From: Kitasatospora papulosa
Lineage (GTDB): Bacteria; Actinomycetota; Actinomycetes; Streptomycetales; Streptomycetaceae
Direction: 5' to 3'
Assembly: GCF_000717245.1 (NCBI RefSeq)
Contig: NZ_JNYQ01000001.1
Coordinates: forward strand, 434,001 to 498,000
Length of the DNA stretch: 64,000 nt
Position numbers and translations under genes: made by a program
Notes under the pieces: generated by a model
Seen by the model: only the letters and a program-made list of their open reading frames with translations
The model's database searches: none
What the model was told of the DNA's origin: nothing
Shown here: positions 61,382 through 64,000 of the stretch, piece after piece
Layout of the letters: each line of letters starts with the position of its first letter
Position numbering within the stretch: the stretch's first letter is position 1

Positions 61382-62470
61382 TCAGCGGCGGTGGCGCTCC
61401 AGAAGCGCGACCACGTGCTCGGCCGCCTTGCCGTCGCCGTAGGGCAGGCCGCGGTCCGTGGCCGGGGTGGGGCGCAGCGCGATGTCGGCCCATGCGGAGG
61501 CCGAGAGCTGGTGCGGGTCGGGAACCAGCTGGTTCCAGTCACCCTCAAGCGTCTCCACCCACTCGGTCTCCGGACGGATGGTCGTGCAGACGCGGTCCAG
61601 GAGGAAGGCCTCCTTCTGTAGTCCGCCCGAGTCCGTGACCACACCGGCGGAGCCCATGACCGCGGCCACCAGACCGGCGTAGGGGAGCGGCCTCCCGGCG
61701 TGCAGGGAACCGCGGTTCAAATCGATACCGTGTTCCTCGGCGCGTGCGACGAGGCGGGGGTGTGCCAGCAGAGCCACCGGCACGGGCAGAGCTGCCAGCG
61801 AGTCGAGCAGTGCCGCGAGCCGCTCAGGGGAGTCGGTGTTGTCAGGCCGGTGGAGGGTCGCCAGCAGGTAGGGCGCGCCCGGGTCGATGCCCTCCGGCAG
61901 CACGGGCTTCGGGTGCTCACCGGCCGTGACCGCGTCCCGGATGCGCAGACATACATCCACCATGACGTCGCCGGCCAGCACGGAGCGCTCGGACAGCCCT
62001 TCGCCGGCGAGGTGGCGCATGGCCTCCTGTGTCGGGGCGAGGAGGAGGTCGGCCGCGTGATCGGTGAGGATGCGGTTGTGCTCCTCCGGCATCCGGCGGT
62101 TGAAGGAACGCAGGCCGGCTTCCAGGTGGGCCACCGGAAGGTGCATCTTGACGGCGGAGAGCGCACCGGCCAGCGTCGAATTCGTGTCCCCGTACACCAG
62201 AACCCAGTCGGGCCGTTCGGCTTCGAGCACCGGATCCATGGCCGTGAGTACTCCGCCGGTCTGAGTGCCGTGGCTGCCGGAACCGATGCCGAGGTGAACA
62301 TCCGGGTCGGGGATGCCCAGGCCGGAGAAGAAGACATCGGACAGGTCCGCGTCGTAATGCTGGCCTGTGTGCACGATTACATGCTGATGCCCGGTTCCGG
62401 CGAACGCTGCAGCGATCGGCGCGAGCTTGACCAACTGAGGGCGCGCCCCGACGACGCTAAGGACCTTCAC
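61382..62470 (-). CDS. wecB: UDP-N-acetylglucosamine 2-epimerase (non-hydrolysing)
   Basis: This 362-aa enzyme epimerises C2 of UDP-GlcNAc-type sugars. VKVLSVVGARPQLVKLAPIAAAF is the family N-terminus; HTGQHYDADLSDVFFSGLGI, VYGDTNSTLAGALSAVKMHLPVAHLEAGLRSFNRRMPEEHNRILTDH and LLATLHRPDNTD contain the catalytic His and Glu; VVTDSGGLQKEAFLL binds UDP. In a WbpI-like role it could act on the diacetamido uronic acid made by the neighbouring enzymes; in a WecB role it would make ManNAc. GTG 62470 has AAGGAG 10 nt upstream. It is divergent from the GT4 gene. Confidence 0.93.
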   Translation of the reverse strand: MKVLSVVGARPQLVKLAPIAAAFAGTGHQHVIVHTGQHYDADLSDVFFSGLGIPDPDVHLGIGSGSHGTQTGGVLTAMDPVLEAERPDWVLVYGDTNSTLAGALSAVKMHLPVAHLEAGLRSFNRRMPEEHNRILTDHAADLLLAPTQEAMRHLAGEGLSERSVLAGDVMVDVCLRIRDAVTAGEHPKPVLPEGIDPGAPYLLATLHRPDNTDSPERLAALLDSLAALPVPVALLAHPRLVARAEEHGIDLNRGSLHAGRPLPYAGLVAAVMGSAGVVTDSGGLQKEAFLLDRVCTTIRPETEWVETLEGDWNQLVPDPHQLSASAWADIALRPTPATDRGLPYGDGKAAEHVVALLERHRR

Positions 62471-62623
62471 GGTGTTTGTGCTCCTTGCAGAGATGGATAC
62501 CGGCAGGCTACGTGTTTTACAGGGTGCCGCTCGACGCAACTGCGGGCGAGACGCGATTACTGTTGGGAATCGCCCCGATGATAAAGTGTCTTCCTACCGG
62601 TTGTGCTAGGGAAGAAGTCAAAA

Positions 62624-63868
62624 ATGAGTGAGGCAGCGTCTCGGGACGCGGCTGTTGTCACGCCGTGGTACCCCTCGCGGCAGCTGCCTTTCCGAGGGGC
62701 GTTCGTCCAAGCCATGGTCGACGCGACCGCTCCGGGCTGCGACAGCATGGACGTCTATCACTGCGACACCTGGGTTTCCCGGATGGACCAGCACACCGTG
62801 GAAGTGGTGGAAGCCGCCAACCGTACCCTGGCCCCTCTCGCTGTCCGGTCGGTGCCGACCGTGGGGGGTGCGCAACTCGTGCATCTCGCCGTCACCACTC
62901 CGCGTTCGCAGCAATTCGGGCCACTGGCCCGAAACCATGAACGACAGTTGCGTGCGGCTCTTGGTGGCAAGCCCATCGACGCGCCCGTGGTGCACGCACA
63001 TGTCGGGCTTCCCGGAGGGTGGGCGGCCCTGCAGAACGCCCGCCCCGGGGCCCGTGTGTTCGTCACCGAGCACGCCACCTACTTGGACCGCGTGCTGGCC
63101 GAACCGGAAGCACGCGCCCTGTACGACGAGCTCCTGCACCGGGTCGACGGCTTCTTCGCCGTCGGTGACCCGATCCGGAATGTGCTCGCTGCGGAGTTCC
63201 CGCACCACGCGGACAAGATCCAACAGATTCCCAACCCGATCTCGTTCGACACACAGCGCGCCGCACCGGTCACCGCTCTGCAGCGGTGGCTCTTCCTGGG
63301 CGGCCTGATCCCGCGCAAGGGTGTCGCCTGGCTGATCGAGGCCTTCGCTCAATGCCACGCCAAGGATCCCCAGCTGAAGCTCACCATGGTGGGCGAGGGT
63401 GAGCTGCGGGCGCAGCTCACGGAGCGGGTCGCGGAGCTGGGCCTTTCCGACTCTGTCGAATTCCTCGGAGCCGTTCCGCCCGCGCAGGCGCTGACGCTGA
63501 TGCGGGAACACGATCTCCTGGTGCACCCCAGCCGTTACGAGACGTTCGGCATGACCGTGGTGGAGGCGGTGGCCGCGGGCATGCCGGTCCTCGTCACCCG
63601 GTGCGGCGGCCCCGAGGAGACGCTCGCCGGCATAGAGGAAGATGCCGGCGAACTTATCGACGTCGAAGAGAACGCGGAGTCGATCAGCGAGGGCTACTGG
63701 AGGCTCCGCGAGCGTTTCGAGCGCGGCCTGGACCTGCGTCACGCCCAAGAAGTCCTGGCAGGCCGCTACGGCTACGAGGCCGTTGCTGAAGCTCATTACC
63801 GGCTCTGGTTCCCCGCATCGGCTCAGGGCCGGAGCGAGGGTACCGAATGCGCCGGCGCCCTCGATTGA
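62624..63868 (+). CDS. Family 4 glycosyltransferase
   Basis: This 414-aa GT-B enzyme has VVTPWYPSRQLPFRGAFVQAMVDA at the N-terminus, VVHAHVGLPGGWAAL (acceptor side), FLGGLIPRKGVAWLIEAFAQ in the donor domain and the nucleotide-sugar signature HPSRYETFGMTVVEAVAAGMPVLVTRCGGPEET (E-x7-E) around residues 310-345. It should add a hexose or hexosamine to the growing glycan. ATG 62624 has GGGAAG 9 nt upstream; GTG 62603 is an alternative. The next gene starts 9 nt after its stop. Confidence 0.91.
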   Translation: MSEAASRDAAVVTPWYPSRQLPFRGAFVQAMVDATAPGCDSMDVYHCDTWVSRMDQHTVEVVEAANRTLAPLAVRSVPTVGGAQLVHLAVTTPRSQQFGPLARNHERQLRAALGGKPIDAPVVHAHVGLPGGWAALQNARPGARVFVTEHATYLDRVLAEPEARALYDELLHRVDGFFAVGDPIRNVLAAEFPHHADKIQQIPNPISFDTQRAAPVTALQRWLFLGGLIPRKGVAWLIEAFAQCHAKDPQLKLTMVGEGELRAQLTERVAELGLSDSVEFLGAVPPAQALTLMREHDLLVHPSRYETFGMTVVEAVAAGMPVLVTRCGGPEETLAGIEEDAGELIDVEENAESISEGYWRLRERFERGLDLRHAQEVLAGRYGYEAVAEAHYRLWFPASAQGRSEGTECAGALD

Positions 63869-63877
63869 TGGAGTGAC

Positions 63878-64000
63878 ATGCAGGTTCTGTTCCTGGCCCT
63901 GGACGGATCGCGGAAGCGCGCCGTGCTGGAGGAGTCAGCCGAGGCCGTGTCGAACGGTGCCCGGGTCATGGTGGTCGTAGGTAAGAAGCAGGCTTGGGCC
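63878..64000 (+). CDS. Unknown gene of the glycan cluster, 3' end outside the window
   Basis: 41 codons are visible, from ATG 63878 with GGAG 4 nt upstream: MQVLFLALDGSRKRAVLEESAEAVSNGARVMVVV. A hydrophobic first strand followed by a helix and a second strand suggests the start of a nucleotide-binding (Rossmann or GT-B-like) domain. Nothing more can be said. It is only 9 nt after the GT4 stop, so cotranscribed. Confidence 0.7.
   Translation, partial: MQVLFLALDGSRKRAVLEESAEAVSNGARVMVVVGKKQAWA

Overview
The window is high-GC actinobacterial chromosome, almost certainly Streptomyces or a close relative. Third codon positions are strongly G/C, GTG, TTG and possibly CTG starts are common, and the gene order clpX-clpP2-clpP1-tig / valS-folC-ndk / mreBCD-mrdA-rodA / radical SAM pair-rne is the one I know from Streptomyces chromosomes. 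No insertion sequence, prophage, integrase or CRISPR array was seen. All functions below come from reading the translated sequence; no database search was run.

Layout. 1-6.9 kb: a secreted subtilisin-like protease cut by the left edge, an uncharacterised protein, an M1 aminopeptidase N, a mycothiol-nitroreductase/DsbA-like protein and a small DUF3253 protein. 7.0-12.4 kb: a sugar-type MFS carrier translationally coupled to a PLP-dependent decarboxylase, Fe-superoxide dismutase with a near-perfect nickel-regulator (Nur) box, an acetyltransferase and a glycine-tailed orphan. 12.5-19.1 kb: three paralogous amino-acid permeases interleaved with bioY and an FAD oxidoreductase that has a 25-bp inverted repeat upstream. 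19.4-27.7 kb: rpiB, an endonuclease VIII-type glycosylase, an Eis-like acetyltransferase, a membrane PP2C phosphatase, a CPA2 antiporter, a small HD hydrolase, a membrane acyltransferase, a 64-aa membrane peptide and a DUF1330 protein. 27.8-28.1 kb: tRNA-Gly(TCC) and tRNA-Pro(TGG).

28.3-32.8 kb is the protein quality-control block: trigger factor, ClpP1, ClpP2 and ClpX, with a ClgR-type box before clpP1. 34-39 kb holds valS, folC, a small membrane protein and ndk. 39.4-45.7 kb is the cell-shape/spore-wall operon mreB-mreC-mreD-mrdA-rodA, followed by a CYTH-CHAD protein. 47.4-54.9 kb is a three-gene module: a B12-binding-type radical SAM protein, its TIGR03936 partner and a 1402-aa RNase E/G with long low-complexity arms.

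55.3-64 kb is a nucleotide-sugar and glycosyltransferase cluster: aminotransferase, Gfo/Idh/MocA dehydrogenase, GT2 transferase, UDP-sugar dehydrogenase, GalU, UDP-GlcNAc 2-epimerase, a GT4 transferase and the start of another gene. The first four overlap by 4 nt each and form one operon. The enzyme set resembles the route to 2,3-diamino-uronic acid nucleotides, so I infer a cell-wall glycopolymer.

Perfect hairpins separate most transcription units, and at least four genes (valS, folC, the HD hydrolase, CYTH-CHAD) have a -10-like hexamer 6-7 nt before the start codon, the layout of leaderless mRNAs.
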